Shown piece by piece: positions 34,109 to 42,160 of a stretch of DNA of 64,000 nt. Within the stretch, counting starts at the first letter, position 1. Every line of letters starts with the position of its first letter. Under the pieces are notes generated by a model, which worked only from the letters and a program-made list of their open reading frames with translations, did no database searches and was not told the DNA's origin. The stretch comes from Bacillota bacterium. Lineage in GTDB: Bacteria; Bacillota; Clostridia; Acetivibrionales; DSM-1351. The stretch covers positions 62,001 to 126,000 of the forward strand of contig JAEXOY010000016.1 of assembly GCA_023439045.1 (NCBI GenBank), written 5' to 3'. The position numbers were made by a program, and so were the translations under genes.

Positions 34109-34561
34109 TTATATGGCTCGATTCCAATGAAAAGCTATAACATGTGAAGCCTTTTCTCCTAATAGCTGGATTGCCTTTAGAGCGGTAACAGGCTCACCTT
34201 TCCAGCGACCGATAATATTATATAAACCGTTGTTTTTTGTGGCTACTGCCCCCTCAACGGCTAGAATATAATCCTTATCGGTGATACTCATCAGCTTATC
34301 CATGGCTGCTTCGCCCTCAACAGCTACCAAGCTATTGTCAAAAATGAAATGTGTCATTTGAGAAAGCAAGTACTTAAAGTCCGGGTTTTCACCATCCAAA
34401 AGAGAGATTATATTGCCCGAGCAACCAGTTAACTCAAGCCATACAAGGTTCCTCTTGACCAATCTACCTCTTTCGATTTCGTCTTTAACTCTATTAAATA
34501 AATCGGACGCGGTCTTAAGTCGTGTAGCGTACTCCGGACATGTTTTGTTTGTATTCATCAT
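34109..34561 (-). CDS. truncated [NiFe]-hydrogenase small-subunit-like protein, possibly frameshifted
   Basis: The 150-residue product matches the N-terminal flavodoxin-like domain of hydrogenase small subunits: NLVWLELTGCSGNIISLL (family form WLE--CTGC), a middle acidic segment, and YILAVEGAVATKNNGLYNIIG followed by KASHVIAF. The first proximal-cluster cysteine is replaced (Leu44; Cys47 is kept), and the reading frame ends just where GTCA, with the third cysteine, should come, so a normal cluster cannot form. Another frame opens at 34134 and continues 46 codons to a stop at 33994 (LFIGIEPYKINYCYG...). The gene overlaps the upstream cytochrome-b5-like gene by 4 bases (ATGA), so translation is coupled. 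It could be a degenerate gene, a frameshifted one, or a repurposed domain. Confidence 0.65.
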   Translation of the reverse strand: MMNTNKTCPEYATRLKTASDLFNRVKDEIERGRLVKRNLVWLELTGCSGNIISLLDGENPDFKYLLSQMTHFIFDNSLVAVEGEAAMDKLMSITDKDYILAVEGAVATKNNGLYNIIGRWKGEPVTALKAIQLLGEKASHVIAFHWNRAI

Positions 34562-35340
34562 ATTAACTTCCCAATTACTTTTAGTTTACTTAATATTGTT
34601 TGGCCAGCATGACAGGATGCAAACTCACTAGTCAAATCTTTCCCAGCCACAAGGCCAAAGTGCGAAGCAGCTGCCCATGCAGCATTGTTTGTGACATCAT
34701 ATACTATATTGTTAACTGCCACATATGCCGGATTCCCATTTTTACCATTAAACCTTGCTAGTTCCTGTATTGTAAACTCTATTTCATTCTGACTTTTCTG
34801 TTTATCTTGTACATTCTTACTATTCTGTTTATTCTCTTCATTCTTATTATTTTGTTTATTCTGTTTATTCTGTTTATTCTGAATACTCTGCTTGTTCTGG
34901 CTATTCTGCTTATTCTGTTGAGTCTGTTTATTTTCCTCATTGTGTTGATTATGCCCAAAGTGTTGATTGTGCTCATTATATTGATTCTGCCCTTTCTGTT
35001 GATTCTGCCACTTCTGTTTATATGGTTCATTCTGCTGATATTGCTCATTCTGTTGATATGGCTCATTCTGATGATATTGCTCATTTTGCTGATTGTATTT
35101 ATATTGCTCATTTTGCTGATTTTGTAGTTGTAAAGCTACGGACGATACCGAGCCTTGCTTAACATCACAGCATAGCATATTGGTCAAAAAATCAATCTCA
35201 TTAAGTTTTGTCTTGAGCTGATACATAAGCATATTTCTTGTGTGTATGCACGGAGCCGAGTATATTAAGTCAACGTAATTATTTGCTTCATAAACGATAG
35301 TTTTTATTCTTTGGCATACTGATTCATTACCACAATTCAT
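34558..35340 (-). CDS. Gln/Asn-rich protein with C-terminal cytochrome b5-like domain
   Basis: A 260-residue protein in three parts. Residues 1-70 are a helical, Cys-containing domain of unknown kind with no signal peptide. About 71-185 is a low-complexity segment made of QQNEQY, QQNEPY, NKQNKQ and NKNEENKQ words, more than half Gln plus Asn. About 186-260 is a cytochrome b5-like haem/steroid-binding domain (FTIQELARFNGKNGNPAYVAVNNIVYDVTN) with His residues in SHFGLVAGKDLTSEFASCHAG at the places of haem ligands. AGGAGAGG lies about 7 bases before the ATG. It overlaps the hydrogenase-like gene that follows. The b5 domain is closely similar to that in the lipoprotein at 35539-35940. Confidence 0.82.
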   Translation of the reverse strand: MNCGNESVCQRIKTIVYEANNYVDLIYSAPCIHTRNMLMYQLKTKLNEIDFLTNMLCCDVKQGSVSSVALQLQNQQNEQYKYNQQNEQYHQNEPYQQNEQYQQNEPYKQKWQNQQKGQNQYNEHNQHFGHNQHNEENKQTQQNKQNSQNKQSIQNKQNKQNKQNNKNEENKQNSKNVQDKQKSQNEIEFTIQELARFNGKNGNPAYVAVNNIVYDVTNNAAWAAASHFGLVAGKDLTSEFASCHAGQTILSKLKVIGKLI

Positions 35341-35480
35341 ACAGCCCTCTCCTAGAATCTATTATCTTCAAACAATAAATATTCTCAAAATATAAAAGTC
35401 AGATATACATAATATAAATTATGCAAGTGGTACTGCTTCAGCTACTCAAATTATTGAAATGCCAAAGGTTATAGTTAATA

Positions 35481-35515
35481 ACAAAAAGCTCACCAAGTTT
35501 TTGATGAGCTTTTGT
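35481..35515 (-). terminator. intrinsic terminator after the b5 lipoprotein gene
   Basis: ACAAAAAGCTCA and TGAGCTTTTGT pair over a 12-base loop; on the minus strand the descending arm ends in GCTTTTTGTTATT. It lies 24 bases after the stop at 35539, separating the reductase/b5 pair from the Gln/Asn-rich gene. Confidence 0.75.
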
Positions 35516-35538
35516 TAATTCTAAAATGTAATCTTCAT

Positions 35539-35940
35539 TTATTCCGTGTATGTCCCTACTACTGGCAAGCGCTCAAGAACCTTTGTGCCATGGTCAGACG
35601 CCTTTATATACTCAGTAATATCAACGCCTGCTGCATAACCCTGGTGCTGCCCACCTTTCCAGCCCTCTGCATTTGTTACATCATAAACCTTGCCATCAAA
35701 TGCTACATATGCTGCATTTCCATTTTTACCATCATACTTCTTCAACTCTGCCTGTGTGAAGACTTTTTCTCCGTTTTCAGAGTTTACTGTTGCCTGTGAT
35801 GATTGCGTTGGCTGTGCTGGCTGTGTGGACTGTGTGGTGTTTGTCTCTGTATTAGAAGCTGTGCTCTGAGAATTATTTCCCGAACACGCTGTAAGTATCA
35901 TTGTGAATGCCAACACTGCTATTAGTATATATTTCTTCAT
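35539..35940 (-). CDS. cytochrome b5-like lipoprotein
   Basis: A 133-residue exported lipoprotein. The signal peptide MKKYILIAVLAFTMILTAC ends in a lipobox (LTAC), so Cys19 would be lipid-anchored outside the membrane. A Ser/Thr/Gln-rich linker leads to a cytochrome b5-like domain (about 61-133): FTQAELKKYDGKNGNAAYVAFDGKVYDVTN, then GGQHQGYAAGVDITEYIKASDHG, with two His as likely haem ligands. GGGGG lies 9 bases before the ATG. It begins 17 bases after the membrane flavohaem reductase gene, so it is a candidate electron acceptor for that enzyme on the outer face. Confidence 0.87.
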   Translation of the reverse strand: MKKYILIAVLAFTMILTACSGNNSQSTASNTETNTTQSTQPAQPTQSSQATVNSENGEKVFTQAELKKYDGKNGNAAYVAFDGKVYDVTNAEGWKGGQHQGYAAGVDITEYIKASDHGTKVLERLPVVGTYTE

Positions 35941-35957
35941 ATTTATAACCCCCTTAT

Positions 35958-37301
35958 TTATAGTGAAAATCTTTCAAAGTGAATTTTGCTTTTATTTACC
36001 TTAATACTCTTTAGTCCTTTTAACACCATGTCTACCATTATTGCAGGACCACATATGTAAAAATGTGCCTTATCAGCATTAATTCCTTTATTCTTCATGT
36101 GCTTCATTATTTTATCTTGTGTCAGAAAGCCTTTTTCCCCTTCCCATTTGTTGTCCATTGACATAACTGGAACGACTGAAAAGTTTTTCATTTTTGCATG
36201 CATTTCGCCAAATTCCTGATGCCATATCATCTCACTTGGATTTTTCAGCCCCCAGAGAAGCAGCACCTTTCTGTCCTTATCCATTTGTGACATATATCTC
36301 AACAAACTCATAACAGGAGTGATACCAACTCCGCCTGCCAATAGAACCAAATCTTCATCATACTTGACCGCCTCAAGAGTAAAGTTGCCGTAAGGTGCGT
36401 CCAAAATTGCTCTGTATCCTGGTTTAACGTTCTTTATAGTGGAGGTATAATCACCAAGTTCTTTTACTGTTACTGAAATAAATTCCTTATTCTCAGGCTG
36501 AGAGGATATAGAGAAGGGGTGTTCTTCTGATGAGATGTCATCTCCATAAATCTTTATAAATCCAAACTGTCCCGCCTTATATTCAAAAATAGTTTTGCTC
36601 TGTGGCACCATTTCAATTGTCCACATGTTATCGCTCTCCTGCTTCACAGCCTTAACAATAAACTTCATATTTGATTTCATCAAAGGCTTCAGGAACTTGA
36701 AATATATATAACCGCTAATTGCAACAATAAAATATACTATGTATATCATTCTTACCAACAAACTTACTCTTGAAGTAGTGGTTAGCAAAACATGTACGAG
36801 AAGTAATGTTATAGCAACAGTCGTAAGGTTATGAAGCAGTCGCTGATACTGATAAGAGAATACCTTCAGCTTCTGGGCAAACCTTCTCAGTTTCATAAGT
36901 AAGTTTACCTTTAGTACTAGCATTTCTGCCATAAAAACAAATGACAGTACGGTTATTGCTATAAAAATATATATCGAAATATCTCCAAGCCTTGTTTTTA
37001 GGCTTTCCCCCATCATATTTCCCTGAAGAATTTTATGAATAAAAGCCAAAATTACACTTACCAATGCCATTATGCCATGAAATTTATAAAACCTATCTTG
37101 TCCAATTGATTTTTCCAACATTTTAACTCTTGCAATGAGAACAAATTCAATACAAAGCCATGTGTATGCAACTGCCCCTAACATCATTGGTATGAAAATA
37201 TTTAGTTGCCCGTACCTTGCTGTATTAGTCGAATATATAGCAGCAGTCAGTATTGCAGGGCTTGTAAAGTAAAGAACAAGTAGTAATACCTTTTTATTCA
37301 T
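35958..37301 (-). CDS. membrane ferric reductase-like flavohaem oxidoreductase
   Basis: A 447-residue protein joining a ferric-reductase-like membrane domain (residues 1-210, six helices) to a cytoplasmic ferredoxin-NADP reductase-type domain (about 215-447). His75/His89 and His157/His170, spaced 14 and 13, can hold two stacked haems across the membrane. FAD binding is marked by EEHPFSISSQP and NAD(P)H binding by LLAGGVGITPVMSLLRYM and FYICGPAIMVDMVL. It would pass electrons from NAD(P)H to an acceptor outside. AGGAGA lies 7 bases before the ATG. It is followed by the b5 lipoprotein gene. Relatives include NOX and ferric reductases; the acceptor is unknown. Confidence 0.88.
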   Translation of the reverse strand: MNKKVLLLVLYFTSPAILTAAIYSTNTARYGQLNIFIPMMLGAVAYTWLCIEFVLIARVKMLEKSIGQDRFYKFHGIMALVSVILAFIHKILQGNMMGESLKTRLGDISIYIFIAITVLSFVFMAEMLVLKVNLLMKLRRFAQKLKVFSYQYQRLLHNLTTVAITLLLVHVLLTTTSRVSLLVRMIYIVYFIVAISGYIYFKFLKPLMKSNMKFIVKAVKQESDNMWTIEMVPQSKTIFEYKAGQFGFIKIYGDDISSEEHPFSISSQPENKEFISVTVKELGDYTSTIKNVKPGYRAILDAPYGNFTLEAVKYDEDLVLLAGGVGITPVMSLLRYMSQMDKDRKVLLLWGLKNPSEMIWHQEFGEMHAKMKNFSVVPVMSMDNKWEGEKGFLTQDKIMKHMKNKGINADKAHFYICGPAIMVDMVLKGLKSIKVNKSKIHFERFSL

Positions 37302-37643
37302 CTATTGTGTCTCCTGTTATTATATAAATTGTTATTTTTTTACATCAATACTTACTTAAAATTTTATTTGTGTTGTTAAATTTTCCTGTTATAATATACG
37401 ATTTTTTCAAACGACATCATCTTGTTTTCAACACTAGATATAATTATTATTTATATCATGTTCATTTACCTCTCAATTTACCTCTTTATTTACCTCTTTA
37501 TTTAGGCATTTTATTTACATCTATTTATATTAAATTTAATTAAATCAATATATATTCACTCTTAATCTAAAACAATTTTTATGACATCTCTATTTATAAA
37601 TATAAATACCCTAATTTTATCCAATAAAACAAATAATCTAGTG
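37302..37643. other. AT-rich intergenic region, no gene
   Basis: This 340-base gap has no plausible coding region. It contains a local repeat of TTTACCTCTTTA (37468-37502, about four copies) and many T-rich runs. The promoter of the reductase gene presumably lies within it, but no clear boxes are seen. Confidence 0.6.
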
Positions 37644-37680
37644 CAAAAAAGAAAGAAAGTCACAATCAGTGACTTTCTTT
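37644..37680 (-). terminator. intrinsic terminator after the multicopper oxidase gene
   Basis: AAAGAAAGTCAC and its exact complement form a 12-bp stem with a 5-base loop at 37652-37680, followed on the minus strand by CTTTTTTG. It lies 18 bases after the stop. Confidence 0.85.
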
Positions 37681-37698
37681 ATAAAACCTATTAAGACT

Positions 37699-39648
37699 TT
37701 ATTGCTCAACCTTATAAGGTCTCATCATCTCATTATCTTCATGATCTAGTATATGGCAGTGCCATACATAACCCGGTCCACACGAAGGATTAAATGGGTA
37801 AAGATTTGTTCCCGGCTTAACTGCCCCGGAGGGAACATTCTGAGGTGCAAACCTTACCAAAATACGGGTAACTTGATGTGGGTTCATTCGTACAGTATCC
37901 TTCCATCCTTTCTCATTAGCATCTGGTTCAATAGGTCCGCCCATCAAATAAGTCTCAACCGGGAGTACTATAGTAGGGTGATCTAAAGGTTGTTTACCGT
38001 TTATTTCCTCCCACTTGGCTTTGTAATCGTCTGCTCTAAAATCCTGACGGTTAAGAAGCTGAAACTGAACCAAATGGAGATGTATTGGGTGTGTATCCAT
38101 GGTGAGGTTTGCAATCACCCACTCTTCAGTAGAACCTACTATGGGGAATTCCGAAACAGGGGCTTCCCATTTCTGCCCATTGAGCAGCAGCATAACAGGG
38201 CTGCCACTATTTGGGTCTAAAAGCTCATTGAGCGTGAGGATTCTTTGCCTATCAGGTACAAGCCTAGGTATACTATTCAACTTTTTAGGAAGCTTTGTCG
38301 GTTTAACCGGTTCGGGAGAGTCCATAGGAACTGTAAACTGCATAATTTGCCCTACAGTATTAAAGTCTGGGTCATCGCCTGCCGGGAAAGGAGCTTTAGC
38401 ATCATTGAGTAGCAGTATAGCTGTGTCCGGAGCTATATCCGAAAAATCAATCAGTACATCTGCTCTCTCACCGGGTGCTATCAACAAAGAATTAAGCTCT
38501 ACCGGCTCAGGCAGAAATCCACCGTCTGTACCGATCTGTACAATTTTCATACCATTTGACATTCTCAAATTGTAAAAACGTGCATTGGAGCCGTTCAACA
38601 GGCGAAAACGATATTGACGTCGTTCCACGTCCAAATTCGGCCATACCTTTCCATTTACCATGATTGTATCTCCGAAGAATTCGGGTGACCAATACGGATG
38701 AATGTCTGGATTGTTTCCTTCTGTTGTAAATGAAAAGGAACCATCGGAGTTAAAGGATCTATCTTGAATAACCAATGGGATCTCATATCTTCCTTTGGGT
38801 AACACAATTTTTTTATTGCAGCCACCATTATCATTACAGTTATTATCATACTTGCAGTTGTCTTTTTCTCGTATTAGGTAAAAACCTGCTAGACCTGCAT
38901 ATACATTAAGACGTGTTATGCCTAGAGTATGATCATGATACCAAAGGGTTGTGGGCTCCTGAGTATTAGGGTAACAATATAGCGAGCTAACAAAAGCAGG
39001 GCCTTTTTTACCATTATATGTGAACCATGCATCTGGATGCCCATCAAACTGAGAAGGTGACTCACCTCCATGCAAGTGTGTGACGATGGGTACCGGACTC
39101 TGAGCATCGGGGAACCCTGGGGGAAAAGGTGGCCATGGTTTTGGTGGATCCATTGGCATATTATTTGGATTTGCCCAATGTAATGTCGGGTCTACCGCAA
39201 AAAGATTTGATCCTGTCAGTCTGTTCAGCCACTTTACCATGGAGGGAATTCCTCTTGTTGCTTCAAAAGTAGCTCCCAGCGCACTTCTAGAGTATGTGAT
39301 CTTTCCGGTTGTCTCGTCCTTTACTAGTCCACCATAACCCCATACAGTTGTTTTTGGAAAACCTTCAGGGAGTATCTGTTGCTTAAATTCACTGATATCT
39401 ACAAAATACAAGTGCCTTTTTCCCCGTTTCATATCCAAGTATTTATCTTCTCCTACGGTTATTCTAATAGGTTTGTAAACCGGCGGTTTTACTAATTGAT
39501 TTTTATACTTTGGAATTGAAAGAGGGTCTAGTTCTATAGCACGATTAAGTGCTAAATTCGAATCTTTTTTCCTTTGAATAGCATATTTTAGTGTACTAAT
39601 GGCTCTTAGTACATAAAAGTAAAGAATGCTTAGGTAATACTTTATCAA
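37699..39648 (-). CDS. multicopper oxidase (CotA/laccase-like)
   Basis: A 649-residue three-cupredoxin-domain oxidase. All copper-ligand motifs are present: THLHGGESPSQFDGHP, LWYHDHTLG, HPIHLHLVQFQLL and GYVWHCHILDHEDNEMM (type 1 Cys-His-Met with the trinuclear HCH). This arrangement is of the CotA/bilirubin-oxidase kind, known from Bacillus spore coats and used for phenol or metal oxidation. It has no twin-arginine or clear Sec signal; the N-terminus has one hydrophobic stretch (YYLSILYFYVLRAI) then a basic segment. The start is TTG 39648, 8 bases after AAGGAGG. An oxygen-using enzyme is unusual for an anaerobe, and a spore coat role is an inference. Confidence 0.93.
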   Translation of the reverse strand: MIKYYLSILYFYVLRAISTLKYAIQRKKDSNLALNRAIELDPLSIPKYKNQLVKPPVYKPIRITVGEDKYLDMKRGKRHLYFVDISEFKQQILPEGFPKTTVWGYGGLVKDETTGKITYSRSALGATFEATRGIPSMVKWLNRLTGSNLFAVDPTLHWANPNNMPMDPPKPWPPFPPGFPDAQSPVPIVTHLHGGESPSQFDGHPDAWFTYNGKKGPAFVSSLYCYPNTQEPTTLWYHDHTLGITRLNVYAGLAGFYLIREKDNCKYDNNCNDNGGCNKKIVLPKGRYEIPLVIQDRSFNSDGSFSFTTEGNNPDIHPYWSPEFFGDTIMVNGKVWPNLDVERRQYRFRLLNGSNARFYNLRMSNGMKIVQIGTDGGFLPEPVELNSLLIAPGERADVLIDFSDIAPDTAILLLNDAKAPFPAGDDPDFNTVGQIMQFTVPMDSPEPVKPTKLPKKLNSIPRLVPDRQRILTLNELLDPNSGSPVMLLLNGQKWEAPVSEFPIVGSTEEWVIANLTMDTHPIHLHLVQFQLLNRQDFRADDYKAKWEEINGKQPLDHPTIVLPVETYLMGGPIEPDANEKGWKDTVRMNPHQVTRILVRFAPQNVPSGAVKPGTNLYPFNPSCGPGYVWHCHILDHEDNEMMRPYKVEQ

Positions 39649-39856
39649 ATGAGTAGCCTCCTTGCGTTAGGTATACATAATATATATTTATGCAACTAAC
39701 ATAAGGAAGGTTACAGCTTTGCGGGATATTAGCTTCAGGGTTATTTTAGGCAGGACATAAGATTATTATATACCAAAATCATTGGCTCTTCCTAATGCCA
39801 TTACAGACATAACTTATGAATTATTTATATAGTACTATTTATATGTACAGTTCTCT

Positions 39857-41128
39857 CTATATAACAACTCTCAGTATAAAATAGCCGTCCACAACCGAGA
39901 ATTGGCAAACGCCTCCAAGGGTTTCGACAATATACTTAATGGATTGCGTTCCATATCCATGACCCTCTCTTTTTGCCTGGGGAAGCTCATTAAAAAATAT
40001 TATATCTTCATTACAAGGATTTTTAACCTGAAAGAGCAGCTTACCACTGTTTATTTCCAATAATACATAGATAATCTTTTGTGTATCAGCTAGTGTTGAT
40101 ACGGCATTGATTGCATTTTCAAGCGCATTTGAAAGTATGGATGTAAATTTAACATCATCACACGGCAAAGTTTCAGGAATTGCTACCTTTACTATTAATT
40201 TAATATTCAAATCTAAACTTTTTGATTCATAGAAGGAAAGCACAGTGTTTACAAATCTGTTACTACAGAAGCGTTTTAGCTTAATAACTGAAACCGTCTG
40301 CGTAATCTCTTTGAGGTATTTGTTTGCTTCTTCATATTGTTTATTCTCAAGAAAAACAGAAATATTATTTATGTAATGCCTCATGTCATGACGAATAAGA
40401 GAAAACTGATATTCGTTTTTTAACATTTGCTCAATTTCCTTTATTGACTGTTGCGAATGAATCTCTAATAAGCGTCTCTTTTGCTCTTCTTCAATCTTTT
40501 TCTCATACTCCTTAAAATATACGAGACAGAAAATCAGATAGGAAATGCACACTATAAAGGGCAAAAACTCTGAAATTATAATAATATTGGTATATAGTAA
40601 GTCTGTATACACCGTAAAGCTATAGTCATATACATAATATACAATTGGCATTATGGAGACAATCAGTATAGTTCTTGAGTCTTTTTTTAGTATGCCTGAC
40701 AAAGACTTTGAAAAGTACCTAATAATTAAAATCCCTGAAGCAACTGCTGTTATAGATCTCAGTAAAAAAGCTGCATTTTTTGCCATGCCAAGTTCATTAC
40801 CAAGAAGGTATATCCACTCGCTTATTTTACAACAGAGGTATGCGCTGATAATTGCCATACAGCTTGGAATAACTCTGCATCTGAATACTGTAATGTATAA
40901 TATTAGCGATGTAAAATGAGTAATAACAGGATATAAATTCCCCACTGTAATCAAGTCAAATCGTAAATAAAATAAGAATTGAACCAAAAAAGTTAAAATT
41001 GTATATGTAGTTAAAATACTTACATTCTTTTTATTAAATTTTATATCTAGGAAGGATGCCGACACAAAAACACCAAAGCCCAGAATAATAAAAGACCATG
41101 AGTAAAGGTAGACTAAAGAATCAATCAA
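39857..41128 (-). CDS. GHKL-type sensor histidine kinase (AgrC-like)
   Basis: A 423-residue membrane kinase with about seven predicted helices (residues 1-210), a coiled coil (EEEQKRRLLEIHSQQSIKEIEQML), the phospho-acceptor region SLIRHDMRHYINNISVFL and a GHKL ATPase domain with LSNALENAINAV (N box) and GHGYGTQSIKYIVETLGG (G box). It is the AgrC/ComD-like group that usually senses peptides. I choose TTG 41128 as start, 8 bases after GGAG; the ATG at 41149 lacks a ribosome site. It overlaps the response regulator stop by 8 bases, so the two form a coupled pair. No peptide precursor gene was seen next to it. Confidence 0.85.
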   Translation of the reverse strand: MIDSLVYLYSWSFIILGFGVFVSASFLDIKFNKKNVSILTTYTILTFLVQFLFYLRFDLITVGNLYPVITHFTSLILYITVFRCRVIPSCMAIISAYLCCKISEWIYLLGNELGMAKNAAFLLRSITAVASGILIIRYFSKSLSGILKKDSRTILIVSIMPIVYYVYDYSFTVYTDLLYTNIIIISEFLPFIVCISYLIFCLVYFKEYEKKIEEEQKRRLLEIHSQQSIKEIEQMLKNEYQFSLIRHDMRHYINNISVFLENKQYEEANKYLKEITQTVSVIKLKRFCSNRFVNTVLSFYESKSLDLNIKLIVKVAIPETLPCDDVKFTSILSNALENAINAVSTLADTQKIIYVLLEINSGKLLFQVKNPCNEDIIFFNELPQAKREGHGYGTQSIKYIVETLGGVCQFSVVDGYFILRVVI

Positions 41129-41855
41129 AGTAACCTTCTCCTCTCTCATTCTGAAAATAAAAAGCAATAAATTCTTTTTTAAAATACTTTTGCAATTTTC
41201 TCGCAACCGGTAACGTTTTCCCTGTTTTTGTAATAACCTCATTTTGTGCAAGAGAATCCAGGTTGGATATATTTACAATAAAACTTCTATGGCATTTAAA
41301 AAAACCTACTTTATCACTTAGTATCTGTTCAAAATAATATAAAGGGTCTAGAGATTTTATTGCAGTTCCCGATATCAAATAAATATTTGTGCGTTTGCGT
41401 GATGCTTCTATATACTCAATTTCATTAATATATACTTTTTTATATCCATCATTAGTATGTATAACTATACTGCTTTTTACCTTTTGTAGTTCTTGCGTTA
41501 CTTTAAAAAGCGCTCTGGAAATATGCTCATAATCTACAGGTTTTAGCAGGTAATCGCTTGCTTCTACGTTGTATGAGGCAACTGCAAATTCTGAAGTTGA
41601 GGTAAGAAATATTATTTTTGCCCTTTCATCGAAGTCCCTTATTTCCTTTGCTGTGTCAATGCCATTTAAAAGTGGCATAACTATATCTAAAAATATAATA
41701 TCAATTGGCTCCAACCTATTTTCTGCTATTAAATCATCACCATTATCAAATGTTACTATTTCCGTAACTATACCCGATAGCGCAACCCATTTTTCAATTA
41801 AAGCTTTTGCCTCATCGATACATTCTTTATCATCGTCACATACTGCAATTCGCAT
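41121..41855 (-). CDS. LytTR-type response regulator (AgrA-like)
   Basis: A 244-residue regulator: receiver domain (MRIAVCDDDK, phospho-Asp57 in IDIIFLDIVMP, Lys of LLKPVDYEHI) and a C-terminal LytTR DNA-binding domain (about 130-235; YIEASRKRTNIYLISG, FFKCHRSFIVNISNLDSL, LPVARKLQKYFKKEF). It is the partner of the GHKL kinase encoded next. I start at ATG 41855; the frame extends further upstream to 41912 without a conserved sequence. GGGGGG precedes the start. LytTR proteins bind direct repeats and often regulate cell-surface or bacteriocin genes; no target can be named, though the repeat protein at 42161-44311 is a neighbour. Confidence 0.92.
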   Translation of the reverse strand: MRIAVCDDDKECIDEAKALIEKWVALSGIVTEIVTFDNGDDLIAENRLEPIDIIFLDIVMPLLNGIDTAKEIRDFDERAKIIFLTSTSEFAVASYNVEASDYLLKPVDYEHISRALFKVTQELQKVKSSIVIHTNDGYKKVYINEIEYIEASRKRTNIYLISGTAIKSLDPLYYFEQILSDKVGFFKCHRSFIVNISNLDSLAQNEVITKTGKTLPVARKLQKYFKKEFIAFYFQNERGEGYFD

Positions 41856-42053
41856 CACAGCTGCCCCCCCAAAAGTGATTATTAACATAAATGCTAACAT
41901 ATTGACTGCCATTTTTCAACAACTTATGTCCATTCACTCCCGAAAAACGACATTTCAGTGAATCATTGTTATAAAATGCATATTAGGCTTACTGTACTAT
42001 TTTCCATGCTAATATGTTCATAAGAAAGAAGTTAAAATTGAAGTAATAATGTT

Positions 42054-42091
42054 AAAAGTGGCTCACTCAAAATTATGATTAAGCCACTTTT
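42054..42091 (-). terminator. terminator after the repeat protein gene
   Basis: AAAAGTGGCT and AGCCACTTTT form a perfect 10-bp stem around an 18-base loop; TTTT is part of the stem end and AACATTATT follows. Between 41856 and 42053 I see no gene or clear promoter boxes, although the LytTR operon promoter must be here. Confidence 0.65.
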
Positions 42092-42160
42092 ATATTTACC
42101 TTCACTGGTCATTGTTATATGCTATGCTTATCATTCCCTTTTCATCTAGGAATAAATAAT

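Noticed and set aside
34807..35127. Leu/Ile-rich hydrophobic frame on the plus strand opposite the Gln/Asn-rich gene
   Set aside because: It is the antisense of CAG/AAC-rich codons, which always read as Leu/Ile/Val; the other strand has a ribosome binding site and a recognisable b5-like domain.
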